The position numbers and the translations under genes were made by a program. This document shows, one piece after another, positions 24,839 through 36,605 of a stretch of 64,000 nt of DNA; the stretch's first letter is position 1; every line of letters begins with the position of its first letter. Source of the stretch: Gibbula magus (taxonomy: Eukaryota; Mollusca; Gastropoda; Trochida; Trochidae); NCBI GenBank assembly GCA_936450465.1, contig OW388303.1, positions 3,121,693-3,185,692 on the forward strand, given 5' to 3'. The notes under the pieces were generated by a model. The model was not told where the DNA came from. It saw only the letters and a list, made by a program, of their open reading frames with translations, and ran no database searches.

Positions 24839-25844
24839 CAACAGGCAGTTTTTACATACCATAAATGTATACGTGTATTTCAACTCTTGTAGTTTCCTCA
24901 CCTTTGTTCGGCGTGTTTTCTCTGTTATGCTATACTTTTTATAAATAATACATTTTAAATAATAAGATTTGTTTGTTTTATTACAATTCTGAAATAGTAG
25001 TTTTAACATACGACATTTGGCATTTTGCCATATGTGTTGTGCGCCTTTTGCATCCCTTGTGGATTTGTTAATTTTGTTTCGTACTGATATTTAAACTGAC
25101 GCTTTAATGCGTTTTTTTTATTTCCAATTGAAATTAAAACCTTAAAAACAAAAAATACTAAGAGCTATTAAATCAAATAAGATTGAAAGGTTATTTCATT
25201 AGCATCTAATTATAATCTGTCATCTGTCAATTTTGTGCAAGTTTTCATTATTTTGTTTCTTGTCGATAAAAAAACACAAATGTTCACAATAATATATTTG
25301 TCACATACATGTTCCTTTCATATATAACCGTTTCTATTTCTTTTTACATAATGTCCGTAATTTCTAACTTCTCGTTTGTCAGAGAAGAAAGTAAATGTGA
25401 TCGTTTGCAAAAGCTATTAAATTCATTCCCTTAAGAATACAAAACATAATGAAATATAATTCAAATTCACATATAACGACACCAATGTATGTGCTTAGTT
25501 TTGTGCAGAATGAGACGGCTTCATAGAATAAAAAAAAACACCTTACATTAACCTTGTTAATAGATCAAAGGTCAAAGTCTTTTAGAATATTAGAGTCTTA
25601 GAGAATATTATAATATAGAGAATATTAGAAATTAGAGAATAACTAAATGAACCAGTTCAACATTGATTCATACGTATTTCATTCTATTTTTTAATTACAC
25701 CCCTTGCGAAGTTATTTCTTTTGTTTGAGTTGCAGGTTAACCACCATGGTCATTTATGAGATATTCAACCGACGGAAACAGATGGACTTGTAAAATTTTG
25801 GAAATTTTGTCAAATTAGAAATGAAAATTTTGTAAGTAAGGAAA
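24839..25844. other. intergenic, nothing recognised
   Basis: AT-rich, with short AGAATATTA-type repeats near 25,580-25,640. No exon or element end is supported. Confidence 0.5.
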
Positions 25845-25912
25845 GAGGGGTTCGAAACCTGAACCTCTATATCGTCGAACAGCGCCTTTACCAATGTAGC
25901 TAACGGATCCAT
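25845..25912 (-). mobile_element. tRNA-like SINE head
   Basis: On the minus strand there is an A-box-like GTTAGCTACATTGGTAAAGG and, after about 30 nt, a B-box GGTTTCGAACCCC. The acceptor ends do not pair well, so this is a SINE remnant, not a tRNA gene. Confidence 0.45.
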
Positions 25913-26181
25913 ACCGATGAGTGTTCATTCTTTTGTGTCTTGGCTGTATTTATATATTTTATAGTATTATATATACATATGTATATATGGGTACCAATTT
26001 ATGTCTACTTTGTGTATGGAATGAATGATTAAGTTTGAAACCTTCCTTTCGAGTCAGTTATGGGTGTATTGGGAATATTTCACTGATATTTTGATCATGT
26101 CGTATAAATCAACAAAATACTCCTTTAAAATCCATATATACAATTACTTTTTAAATAGAGTGTTCCGCGGGAGTGTAAGGC

Positions 26182-26287
26182 AAATACTGACCCGATTGTT
26201 TCGCGTTATGGCAATAAACTCTGCTCGGGCTGACGCCCTCGCGAGTTTATATGCCATAACCGTCCGGCACCGGGTCATTCATTATTT
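26182..26287. repeat. hairpin with GCTCGGGCTGACGCCCTCGC apex
   Basis: The inner arms are 26,205-26,221 (GTTATGGCAATAAACTC) and 26,243-26,260 (GAGTTTATATGCCATAAC), with weaker pairing out to TGACCCG near 26,188 and its inverse near 26,272. The centre at 26,223-26,242 is GCTCGGGCTGACGCCCTCGC. It can fold as GC, a TC/TC internal loop, GGGC/GCCC and a TGAC tetraloop. The same apex, one base pair shorter, caps the unrelated palindrome at 59.9 kb. The surrounding 200 bp is more GC-rich than its neighbourhood. Confidence 0.8.
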
Positions 26288-26399
26288 ACTACATGTCCAA
26301 CTCTTCAAGTTGCCTCCACACGTTCGCCGCTCGTTTAATACCGTATTCCCAAGGCATAGGCGATATCTGCAGGCGAATTATATACATGTATACATGTAG

Positions 26400-27097
26400 G
26401 TGCCTTGACATGTTTCTAGGTACAAATCTGTGTCTCGACCTTTTAACTTCATGAACTCCTGATAGCAAACATTTTCCTAATGCGAAGCCTCATGGTGAGA
26501 TCAATCACACACTTCAATTGAAGATCCGTGTTTATATTATGATTGTTTATAATTAATAAGATTGTCAGAAACCCTAGTCAATATGTCATCTGATAAACTG
26601 TAGCTACACATAAACTATATATTTTACACTTTAAATTGTTTAAATACTTAGTAGATTAAATTATGTCAACTCACAACTGATTGGACTAAGTGTGTTACCA
26701 GTAGTCCAATAGCTGTTCATTTTAGTCAGGAATATATGTTGGAGAGCCTACGTAAAGTATTGACGTGACTATGGCTTAAACATTTATATATATTTATATC
26801 AGATATCTTGCTTCTAATTGGGCACCGGAAACGTAGAATTACCTTGATATATGCAAAGTGCTACATTTCTTCTAAAATTCTATAGTTGACCTGAAAACAT
26901 AACATTCTGAATAGTTTTTATATCACAACGCGCAACCTTATCACCGTGTTCAAGCGTATGTCAATTGTCAATACGATATCAATATAGACACATATATTCA
27001 AGTGGGAGATGAACAAGTTTACTGCTAAAAATTTGAGCTCCAAGTCATGAATACACTTATATAGGCCGAGAGCATTTCAAAGTTATACACTTTACTC

Positions 27098-27099
<2 letters not shown>
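26400..27099. other. intergenic, nothing recognised
   Basis: AT-rich sequence with no supported feature. Confidence 0.5.

Positions 27100-27173
<74 letters not shown>
27100..27173. repeat. (TA)n microsatellite
   Basis: About 74 bp of uninterrupted AT dinucleotides. The Tyr-Ile frame across it is a by-product. Confidence 0.95.
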
Positions 27174-27178
<5 letters not shown>

Positions 27179-27749
27179 GTTCGAATATATAAATGCTTCC
27201 ATTATCATATGCCCTTACATATTTGCAAAGATATTCAACATAAAGCAAATTAGTTATCATTCAATCTTAATGTAATTATCTACCAAGTTCTATTTCGACC
27301 ATACAATGTACATTGTATGTCATGATCAGTTGTGCAACATGGCTGGCTTTTACGAACGTTGTTCAGGTAGTTAACTTATTACCTTAAACCCTAGATCTTA
27401 TGATTTCAATATACATTGGGCATCACGTTTGGTACCCTTGTCAAACGCACTTTCCATGTCGTACAGTATCTCCATATGTAATACAGTCCATGCTTGGACC
27501 TATATAGTAGCATTTTCACAGACAATGTAGGTGTCTTCGAACTGGCAGAAACGAAATTTAACCTGCTTCATGTGTCAGACGATTACACTGAAAACGTAAG
27601 ACAAACATTCCTCTTATACCCTCTATATCATACATGTAAATCATAGAGGTTTGCGAAAGTCATAAAACAGTCTTTATCTCTGATGATATGCCCATGAAAC
27701 GGCAGTCTTTATGTTGGACAATAATGACATGAGAACAATTAATAATAGA

Positions 27750-28020
27750 CTCTCTACTACCTGCCGGGCCATACTGAGTAGCGGTTCCCTCGGGGTTAAT
27801 TGATGAAGGGCGTCTCATGGACCCTGCGCGACGACATTGGAGGCACCAGGGGACGCCGATTTCAGCACTGAAGACAGTCGTGGCCAACCTCGGAAAACGG
27901 GTAAAACATCCACGCTAGAAGGCTATACCGCCCTACCTGATGCAGAATATACGAGTGTTCAAGAGTGTGCAGGCCATTCACTCACATCTCTATGTCATAT
28001 TGTTCTTGCAGTTTTGTGAA
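27750..28020 (+). other. GC-rich patch, possible worn coding sequence
   Basis: This stretch is clearly more GC- and CpG-rich than its surroundings. It contains a 60-codon plus-strand frame (27,837-28,019) and a donor-like ACGG|GTAAAA near 27,899. Neither strand shows a domain that I recognise. It could be an old retroelement fragment or an exon remnant. Confidence 0.25.
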
Positions 28021-30454
28021 CACTCTGAGAGTGTCGGTTCTAGTTCTAATAAAATAAATGAACTAGAATCAAAACTTGCACCCATACATTGAAAGAATCT
28101 ATCGTGGTCCTTGGGGATTGTCACGACAGAGTTCGTTCCAATAAAGATCGGTTGCTTTAGAATGATAATGAGACTGATGTTCTTCCTCTTCGTTGATTTC
28201 TATTACCTGACTTTCTCAAAGAACCTAAGGCAAGCAAAGACATAATATTTCATAGAATTGCTCTCCCCTTCCTGGAAATATGTAAACTGTGGGGCATACA
28301 CATTGTGAAAGGTAGAAACCGAGGAGATTACAGCGGGCCCGTTACTTGTATTTACTCGATAGAGATTACATACTAGTCTCAACAAAGTGTTTAATGCTAA
28401 TCTAGACATGAATGTCCAGACATGGATTATTAACGTTAATCATTGACCAGTGGAGATACAGGGCTATACGAACACATTCAATTGACGAGAAAACAATACC
28501 AATCTGATATCATTTATTGTTCGGTTGTCGATCAGAAATCACTACTTTTACCTTTATATCGTCACTATACTTAGTCTACTATCATTAAAATGGTAATTTA
28601 TGGCAACAGTTAGTATTTCTTGATACAAACAACTTTTTGTGACCCCCAAGAACAAACCGGATGCTTTTAGTGTCAATTCTGCAACTGACAAGTTGGTTGA
28701 ATTAATACGGCACGTAGGAAGTCATCTGGGTGATTATATAACATGTCTAAAGCAACTTCCTTAAACATCTTCCGGAAGTGTCGGTCTAGTGAAAACCGCA
28801 ATAGTTAAATCAATGCAATGAGTAACTTTGAAAAGGTATGGCGGGATAAATATCAAGACTATAATGTAACGAACACTGATGCGCAGTAACCACAGAGACT
28901 AGCAGAAGCGTTAATTCAAGGTAAAATCTCTTACCAGTCGTAACTGTAAACCCATTGCTAAATGGCTTACACATTTCATGTAATTTCATTTAATTATTCA
29001 TTCCTGTAATCATGTCGGCTTTTGATGAATACGCATCATGTAATTACTCTTACAAATAGTAACAATATGACTATCTTATTAGATCCAACTTGAAAAGTGA
29101 AATAGAACAGTCATCATTAAGATCATTAAGACAGAATTATCTCCAGACACTGAAGGAATATCACTTGAAGTATGATAATGTGCCATTATTCCATGCCTCA
29201 ACATTGTATTTTCTTACGTATTTCATGATAATTGGATCATCGGTCTGAACTAGGCCTTTGGATTAGAAAGGTAATAAACACGATCTTACTAATCGTATTT
29301 CATTTTTGATTATGATGAGAGAAATCCTTGAATCACGAATTCGGATCGGGAAGGAGTTACATGAGATTTTACACGAATGCCAAGCAGGAGTAGGTAGAGC
29401 TGACTATTCCTCAGTCAATAACATGTGAACTTCAATTTATACGGGAAATATTAGTAAACCAAAACGGAGAGATGATGCGGACTAAATTGATTTCTTAAAT
29501 AAACATTTTAATTTGTAAACAGAAATATGTTTTATATGCTCATCGTACTAAATATGTCCATCGTAAACATACATGTAGGTACATTGTGTGTATGATACTT
29601 TGGGAAATGAGAGGTCTGAAATATTTGATACATCATCTGGATGGTAGGCAAGGTTGAATGCCCAGACCAGTTTTATTTATGTTTAATCAATGATCAGGTG
29701 GATTAAATGGTCAGGCATATTTATCATTCATGGTTTGAGTAAGATTCTATTGCTGCTTTTTGCAGATGATGTCACCTTGGTTGATGAGTATGAAATCGGC
29801 TAACATGACTAATACAATGTTTCGAGTTTTGTTCAAAATTGAGTCAAGTGGGATCATTATTTTATTATTATGTAATTATATTCCTGTATATACCCCCATG
29901 TGTGTTTTGAAACGATTAATTACATGTATAGATTAATACGTTGATATTGTTTAAAATTATTGTATTTTTGATTAGTATAGGTGGTAAGCAGATATTACAA
30001 TATGGAGCACTACACGGTCTTCATTATGGAAATAAACTAACTCTATTGAACAATTAGGAACCTGATTCGACAGACTCAAATAGTCTTTTACAACAATGCA
30101 AACTAAAACTTCATGTACACATGCATATATCTTCAGATTATAACTTTACTCATGAGTTCGTGCGCCTGTAGAGAGAATCGTGAATCGAAGATTGAAGACT
30201 TCGATTTCCACGTTTGATTGTTAAACAGCGGTTACACGCACAGCATAAAGTTAGTTTTGCATTATTGTAATAGACTATTTAAGGCGGATCCCACCACCAT
30301 TTGTCCTGTACTGTGATAAAAGTTGTTTACATTATATACATGTATACAAGATGGTCAGAAGAGAACACAGGTAAAGGAAAAAGTTAAATAGGTGGACTAA
30401 TGAAAGATATTTGTTTCAGTATCAAATGAGTAATGTGTTAACATCAAAATCCAA
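28021..30454. other. intergenic, nothing recognised
   Basis: About 2.4 kb of AT-rich DNA without supported exons, element ends or RNA genes. Confidence 0.45.
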
Positions 30455-30475
30455 AACGCAACTTGCGGTGAACCT

Positions 30476-30520
30476 CACGTCATGGGGGCGTGGCTAAATA
30501 TGATGTGACGTCACGAAATC
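30476..30520. promoter_or_regulatory. GC-box and CRE-like sites
   Basis: GGGGGCGTGGC at about 30,484-30,494 is followed by a full TGACGTCA at 30,506-30,513. A (TA)11 tract begins 75 bp downstream. No transcript start is identified. Confidence 0.25.
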
Positions 30521-30587
30521 AAGTTTATGCATGTAAGAACTGAATGTCTATGATGGTGGTCGACGCATAACTATTGCTATTTCTTTA

Positions 30588-30609
30588 TATATATATATAT
30601 ATATATATC
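30588..30609. repeat. (TA)n microsatellite
   Basis: Eleven uninterrupted TA dinucleotides. Confidence 0.9.
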
Positions 30610-33240
30610 GTTAGTGATAGTTCCTAATGCAGTATTGCCGAGTGAATTCCCAGGGATTGTCAACTATACCACAAACAACAAAGTAAACACAACTTTACTT
30701 CAGGAGACAATACTACACGGAACTGTATCGTAAATATAATTCGTCACTAACATGCAAATATGTAATATACATATTAACATACTGTCATGTTACTGTTATT
30801 TAAATTCCACTGCATAATTATATTTCAAGCATGCATGCTTACAATGTAAATTCTTTTAAGTTCCTTTACGTAATGAAGTTGGGCTCCTAATGGAAAATGC
30901 ACCTACTGAAAGCAAAGCTTGTCCAACAAACGTTCATTGTGATGAACTAAAACCCTCAGTCTATCCAGCTGATTTATCACGGATACTATGTATTCTTTAT
31001 TGCAGACTTATAAATGTGACTGTGAAATGCTCCCCCGGACAGGAAGTTTTCTCATTCCAATACATTCTGTGACCAATTCAGCATTCAACATGTACTCTTG
31101 TGAAGCAATTTCTGGGAGCTGAAGGGGATATTTATGTAACTCAAAATCGTTATTTTTGTCTGAAATATTTCATTCAGACGTAATAATGATCTCATTTGCT
31201 ATATTACGTTGTGGGCTTCAAAACATTAAATAAATTGGAACGCTGTAATGAAAAAAAATGATGTTTGATCGTCCGTGAATTAATACAGGATCGAATGTTC
31301 TATTTACGTGACAATGTAGTGTTTGTTTACTTACCTTCATAACAAACTGTTTTCGGATGAATTAAGAACAAAATTACTAATTCATACATTCGTGCTACAA
31401 ATCGAATTATGAGGGAATAGGACAATGACGTTTTTGAGTTGACAAAGAAAAACTGTTTATCCATACCGTTCTAACATGTTATCATTAAAACCTCGTCAAT
31501 GCAAAGGTTTTGCATATGGTTACGAAATGTACACTTTTCAACTAGTGTCAAATATTTTGCCATGAAACCGAAATAGAAATGTTATTATATGAATAAACGT
31601 TGCTACTTCAAAGCATAGTCCATGGGTAAGAAACATGCTAGAATTTTTACAATTAGTTCCAAAGACATGTGCAGTGAACGCGGAATACAATCACTTGCAG
31701 AAGTTTAATTAACTCAATACCAAAGTTTAATCGTTCTGTATGCACAATTTAATCAGTGGATTCCTGTTTGTTTTCTTCGGGTCAAGAAGTCCATGGTTCG
31801 AGTTTAGGTGCAATGTTACAATGAATTTCAATACAGTACCACCCATGGTTCGCTAGTTCCACTCAGCAGGTTTCACTGCAATGCATAGTACATTGGTGCT
31901 GCGGACTTTCTTCCTGCAATGATACTACAGTCGTGATATAAGTGAAATAATATTTATAGCGCCTTTTAACACCAAATAATCGCATCTCACCTTTTGTTAT
32001 GGGGGTAAGACCAAGAGAAGCATATCTATATTCACAGCATCGAAATATTGCTTTTTATAGGGAAACGGTAAGAACGAAATTGAATTTCCAAAATAGAAAA
32101 AGTCACTAGCGCACAGCTTGAATTTTGTTTATGTACAGATTCAACAATGAATACCGTAATAGATTTTACGATATACTACGAATTTTAATCATAAGACACA
32201 GGAAGGGCAGACGAGGCTACTGTTTTTATCCCTCCGCAATGTGATACAGGGAGCATAAAAACACCAATACGACAACCTGCCTATTTTATTTATCTGGAAT
32301 ACTATCCATCCTTTATTCCAGACATGTAAACTTGATTATGAAATGCTATAACAGTCAGCTAGCTATCTCTTTTGCATTAGTTTTGTCTGAGACCAACACG
32401 ACCTTTAGTTATTTGAAGTACTACCCAAGAGTGAAAGAGTACAACGATCTTACATAAAGACGTTAATTGTGTCTCACAATGATATTTTGTGAATATTACT
32501 TTAAAAAAACGATAAAACATATTGAACATTGGTACTATCTATTTCAATATTTATAGAAAGCGCGTCAGTCGTAATATTATTCACTGAATCATATTTCATG
32601 TTTTGAAATATTGACAATTCATTTAAATGTCATTGCTTTTCAAAATATCCATGCACTTTTCATGTTGAAAATAGGTTTCTACCAGACAGAAATACAATTT
32701 ACTTGAAAAATATAAACATTCATGCCCGACTATGACCGTGTTATTTAATATCTTCTAAATTTATGAGAAAACTGGCCGAGATTCTGTAAACGTGATTTCA
32801 CCTTTCTAAAGCCCTTAAATTTGAGAAGACAAATACAGTTCTTTGGGACGTCCATTTCTAATCCCGATTGACTGTATTCGTCGTTGAAGCCTTTTAAGAG
32901 CCAGTGATCCTTAAGAAGAAGTCGAACATGAGAAAAAAACTTCTGGACAGTCGTCGGACGTTAGTGCATGCGATATGCACCACACAATATGTCTCCCAGT
33001 TTTCATCATAAGCATAAACTTACAGACAACATTTACGCAATTAGTTTACATAGGTTACTTACTTTCCCAACAGTATTTTACAACATTAGTCGTTATTTGA
33101 AAATGTAAATATAGTTTGCATATTGTCTAGATAAAATCAAAAGCAGTGTCAGTTTATACAATCATAAAGCGTACATAGTTCTGAGTGTACACATGTGCTT
33201 GACTTCACTGGAAAACAAGTATTGTTCACTTCGATTACAG

Positions 33241-33331
33241 CTCAATCATATCCGAAATAGAGGCAACGGGTGAGACCACAAGTAAACTGCAAGAAGCAGA
33301 CAACCGCAGTTTCCGCCTCATCCCAGACTCG
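33241..33331 (+). CDS. 91-bp exon-like block, copy 1
   Basis: A 91-bp block is flanked by a good acceptor (TTCGATTACAG, ending 33,240) and a consensus donor (GTGAGT, from 33,332). After one leading base the frame is open throughout and encodes 30 residues, including Glu-Ala-Thr-Gly-Glu-Thr-Thr-Ser-Lys-Leu-Gln-Glu-Ala-Asp-Asn-Arg-Ser-Phe-Arg-Leu. The same block recurs in copy 3 (54,341-54,431), where the donor G is changed to A; copy 2 has lost the region. Sharp splice borders and a hydrophilic, gap-free frame suggest an internal exon of a host gene that went into the array. I do not recognise the protein, and other exons were not found with confidence. Confidence 0.4.
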
Positions 33332-34283
33332 GTGAGTCTCCAAATCCAAATATTTCGATAGAATGCTTGTGCATCTCTTGTTGTATTCCAGTTCAGTCTG
33401 GCATTTTTACACCAGATTTTATGTTGTAAACGACATTGAATATTCCTGTCTGAATCGTTTGCTTGCAAAAGTTTAAAAAGTTGGTTCTAACATGAACCTT
33501 GTGAAAATATCATCTAAAATAGGCCTGAAGTCAATTAATGAAGGCACCATTGACCATTTCTCGAAATGTTTCATTACAATAACTTAAATTTCAACCTTTG
33601 CTTGTTAAGCCTTATCACAGCAACCAATCAGATAGATCTTTATGACAGAGTTTGCTTTATTTGGCCGCCATGTTATTCTGAAAGTGAGATATGATATAAG
33701 TGGACCACCACCGGGGGTATAACAGTACAATACAGAGATTTTGCTACACACTGCTGTGGGCAAATTGGCAACTTTATAATAAATCAGTCTGCCTTTGAAA
33801 GTACCTTCTCTACAATCTAAGTTGATAAACATTCCAAATATGAAATCTCATAGCATACTTCATAATTGACGTGCTCAATACAAGATGGGAATGTGTGTGC
33901 CAATCCGCTTATTGGCATAGACACCTTGTGTTAGCTGCTCATGATCCGTTTAACAAGGCCGTGTTCTTAAATATATCTACTGGTGTCTGGTTGCTTTTAG
34001 TGAGTTACCATTGGAAACTAAACCCAGTTGTTTGTCTATATGGAGGACAAGTTGGACAGAGGTGATTGTATATCTATTGATGTAAACTTTACACTTGATG
34101 GAACATTGCTTTGGAGAAAGGATACTTACTTTTCTGACCAGTAAAACGTATTGTGTTAATATACATTATGCATTTAAGTAACGCGGACACTTGATCAGGC
34201 AACCGTATTTTACTCGGTAATAACAGCTATCAAGCACATAACCGATAAATAGTACAGTTCTAAACTTGATCCCAGAACGCTAT

Positions 34284-35060
34284 TGATTTTTATTTTTGAA
34301 TGTGTTGAAGACCAAAGAAATGGTCATAGATTTCAGGAAAACTAGATCTATAATAAATCCTGTGACTATTGATGATAATGAAATAGAAAGAGTAACGGAA
34401 TATAAATATTTGGGTACTGTCTTAGATTGGAAACTTTCTTGGAATGAAAACACTGACAAAATTTATAAGAAAGGACAGCAACGATTGCATTTTTTGTGGA
34501 AACATTTTAAAGTAGATCAAACTATTTTGAGGTTATTTTACCAAACGTTTATTCAAAGTGTGGTAACATTTAATTTTTTGAGTTGGTACGGAAACCTGTC
34601 TGTTCAAAATAAAAATAAACTCTCTAAAATTGTTAACACCGCTTCAAAAATTATTGGACTTCTTATTGAAAGCATCGGCAGTTTTTATGATCAACAACTT
34701 TCAAAAAAAGCAAATAAAATTTTAAGTGACTCAACTCACATACTTTTTTCGGAATATTCGTCACTGCCCTCTTGACGCAGACTGCGTATGCCGACGAGTA
34801 GAACAAACAGGTTTCGTCAATCATTTGTTCTGAATAGCATGTATGCCTTTAATGGGAATGTTTTGGAATGAATATTTAATGATCAATTTACACAAGGGTA
34901 TATAATGTTTATAATATTGTTTATATGGCTGTTGTTTGTTTTTTTTGTGTGATTTTCTTTTTGTTTTTTGTTTTTTATATATATACTGGAGACTGTATTA
35001 GATGTAATGTAAATTTCCCTCGGGATAATAAAGAGTTATCTTATCTTATCTTATCTTATA
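34284..35060 (+). mobile_element. 5'-truncated CR1/Rex1-like LINE with (TTATC)n tail
   Basis: Comparison with the empty site in copy 3 (around 55,385) defines this 777-bp insertion. A frame at 34,296-34,775 encodes the end of the reverse transcriptase and the thumb-like tail (Lys-Thr-Lys-Glu-Met-Val-Ile-Asp-Phe-Arg, then Glu-Tyr-Lys-Tyr-Leu-Gly-Thr-Val). The terminal Leu-Pro-Ser-Gly-Arg-Arg motif of this clade is broken: the Gly codon is TGA at 34,773-34,775, and the family-like frame continues for about 31 codons beyond it to TGA at about 34,869. The element ends in AATAAAGAG and about four TTATC units. About 11 bp at the target are missing relative to copy 3. It is a dead copy that arose by reverse transcription. 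Confidence 0.85.
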
Positions 35061-36203
35061 AGTTCAACCCCGCCCACTGTTATCTGTAACTGGGTTGAGT
35101 TGAGCTAATCCACCCAATGTGGACTTGTAGACGTAACAATGAAATTATCCGTTATCTCTTGTTCTTCTTCATTTGGTTTGGTTAAAACTTTTCTTTTACG
35201 TCTGCTACGAACCGAAAACTCTAATGTCGCTTTGAAGTATTATTGTGGAAACAAATATACATAATGCTAAAGTATATATACACTTTAGAACAACACACAA
35301 ATAACATACAACATGTACTTATAACAAGGATACATTCACGTCTAAATGTGTGAATACTAACGATACAGATAAATACTTCTAACATGAATTTTAAATGAAT
35401 ACTTATGATTCTGTTTAATTTGTCAAAACTGAAGATACAAAATCTATAAGTAATATTTTAATGTGTTTAAAATGGATGAAAGTAAACACACCGTCTGCAT
35501 TGTTTGTCTATTAGTAAACATTTAGGAAGTAACTCAGCATACATATCTGTTAACTTAAACTGATTAGTTGTAATTGAGCATAACTGATTATCGCTTTTGA
35601 CATTGACATACTTACAGAAGTAGATTTCCTTTGTCTAAACAATGACGTATTAATCCCCTCGCTGTCTCTGGCTATTTACATTTCTGCATCTGACTATATA
35701 ATCGCAAAGACACAGGTGTGCGGGAAATAGGACAGGGGATTCATAATTAAGTTTAATCGTCTGGACTAAAAGATGAGGATCTTTATAATATGATATGTGA
35801 ACAGGAAATATAGACAAAACGTGTCACGTGCGTCTACAAACGACAACTGTTTGCACCTGATCTCAAAGTGTTTAAACTATAGAATATGACATGCACATTT
35901 TCGTATAAAATAATTAGACTGTGCACAGGTTATTCTGGGAGTTTGGTCTCAAAGAACAAATTTAGCAACACTGAGAAATAAATAAAAATAACTCTCTGTT
36001 TTTGTAACGTTACTAAATGTAAGTAAGTGTTACTTTTACGGGTGAATATATCATATATATCTTCAATTATACCAACTACACAGCAAAGGCTATAACTTTA
36101 AACTATAGTAACAATAACGATTACACCATGCCTCTAGAAGCCAACGAAACTCATTCGTATTTTGGAAGTATAATCCTGTTATTTATCTGGAAAACAAATG
36201 TTT

Positions 36204-36605
36204 TTAAAAGCGTTGTTTCGGAATTTCTTTAATCAGGCGAGATAGAAAGTGCAATATTGAGTTTTGCTTGTTTGATGACGCCCCGCAGTAACTATACGTC
36301 GACAAATTTAATTCCAAGAACATACATGATGGGGACAACACCTTGTAAAGATGTACATACTTTTCATATTCCATAAAATGTTTACTTAACTTCAAAAATT
36401 TAGGTCCAGAAAACCCTTTGTGTGTTTGAACTGATATAAACAAAATAAGTAGCATACCCATAATTTTGTACATGTATATCCTTTCACGAGATGTATCCTC
36501 ATCAGAAATATTTAAAATTGAGGCACCAGACACAATATTGTAAACTTGACTTTGTTGAGAAAAATATATTTTGCCACTTAGTTTATGTCTATAATAATTA
36601 ACCAA
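36204..36605 (-). CDS. frame kept between copies 1 and 2, unrecognised
   Basis: This minus-strand frame of up to 133 codons has a counterpart in copy 2 (47,288-47,557), where a stop interrupts it after the matching Cys-Gly-Ala-Ser. In the shared 80 or so residues there are about ten substitutions and no frameshift. It includes a hydrophobic run (Ile-Met-Gly-Met-Leu-Leu-Ile-Leu-Phe-Ile) that could be one membrane segment. Copy 3 has lost most of it. High identity of recent duplicates alone can explain the shared frame, so coding function is doubtful. Confidence 0.15.
   Translation of the reverse strand: MVNYYRHKLSGKIYFSQQSQVYNIVSGASILNISDEDTSRERIYMYKIMGMLLILFISVQTHKGFSGPKFLKLSKHFMEYEKYVHLYKVLSPSCMFLELNLSTYSYCGASSNKQNSILHFLSRLIKEIPKQRF

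Noticed and set aside
26025..26399. 124-codon plus-strand frame
   Set aside because: It crosses the 26.2-kb hairpin, so its basic second half is translated palindrome.
27057..27260. Frame with a long Tyr-Ile repeat
   Set aside because: By-product of the (TA)n tract.
33605..33832. 75-codon minus-strand frame shared by copies 1 and 3
   Set aside because: Five differences in 228 bp are too few to show selection, and two of them change residues; identity reflects recent duplication.
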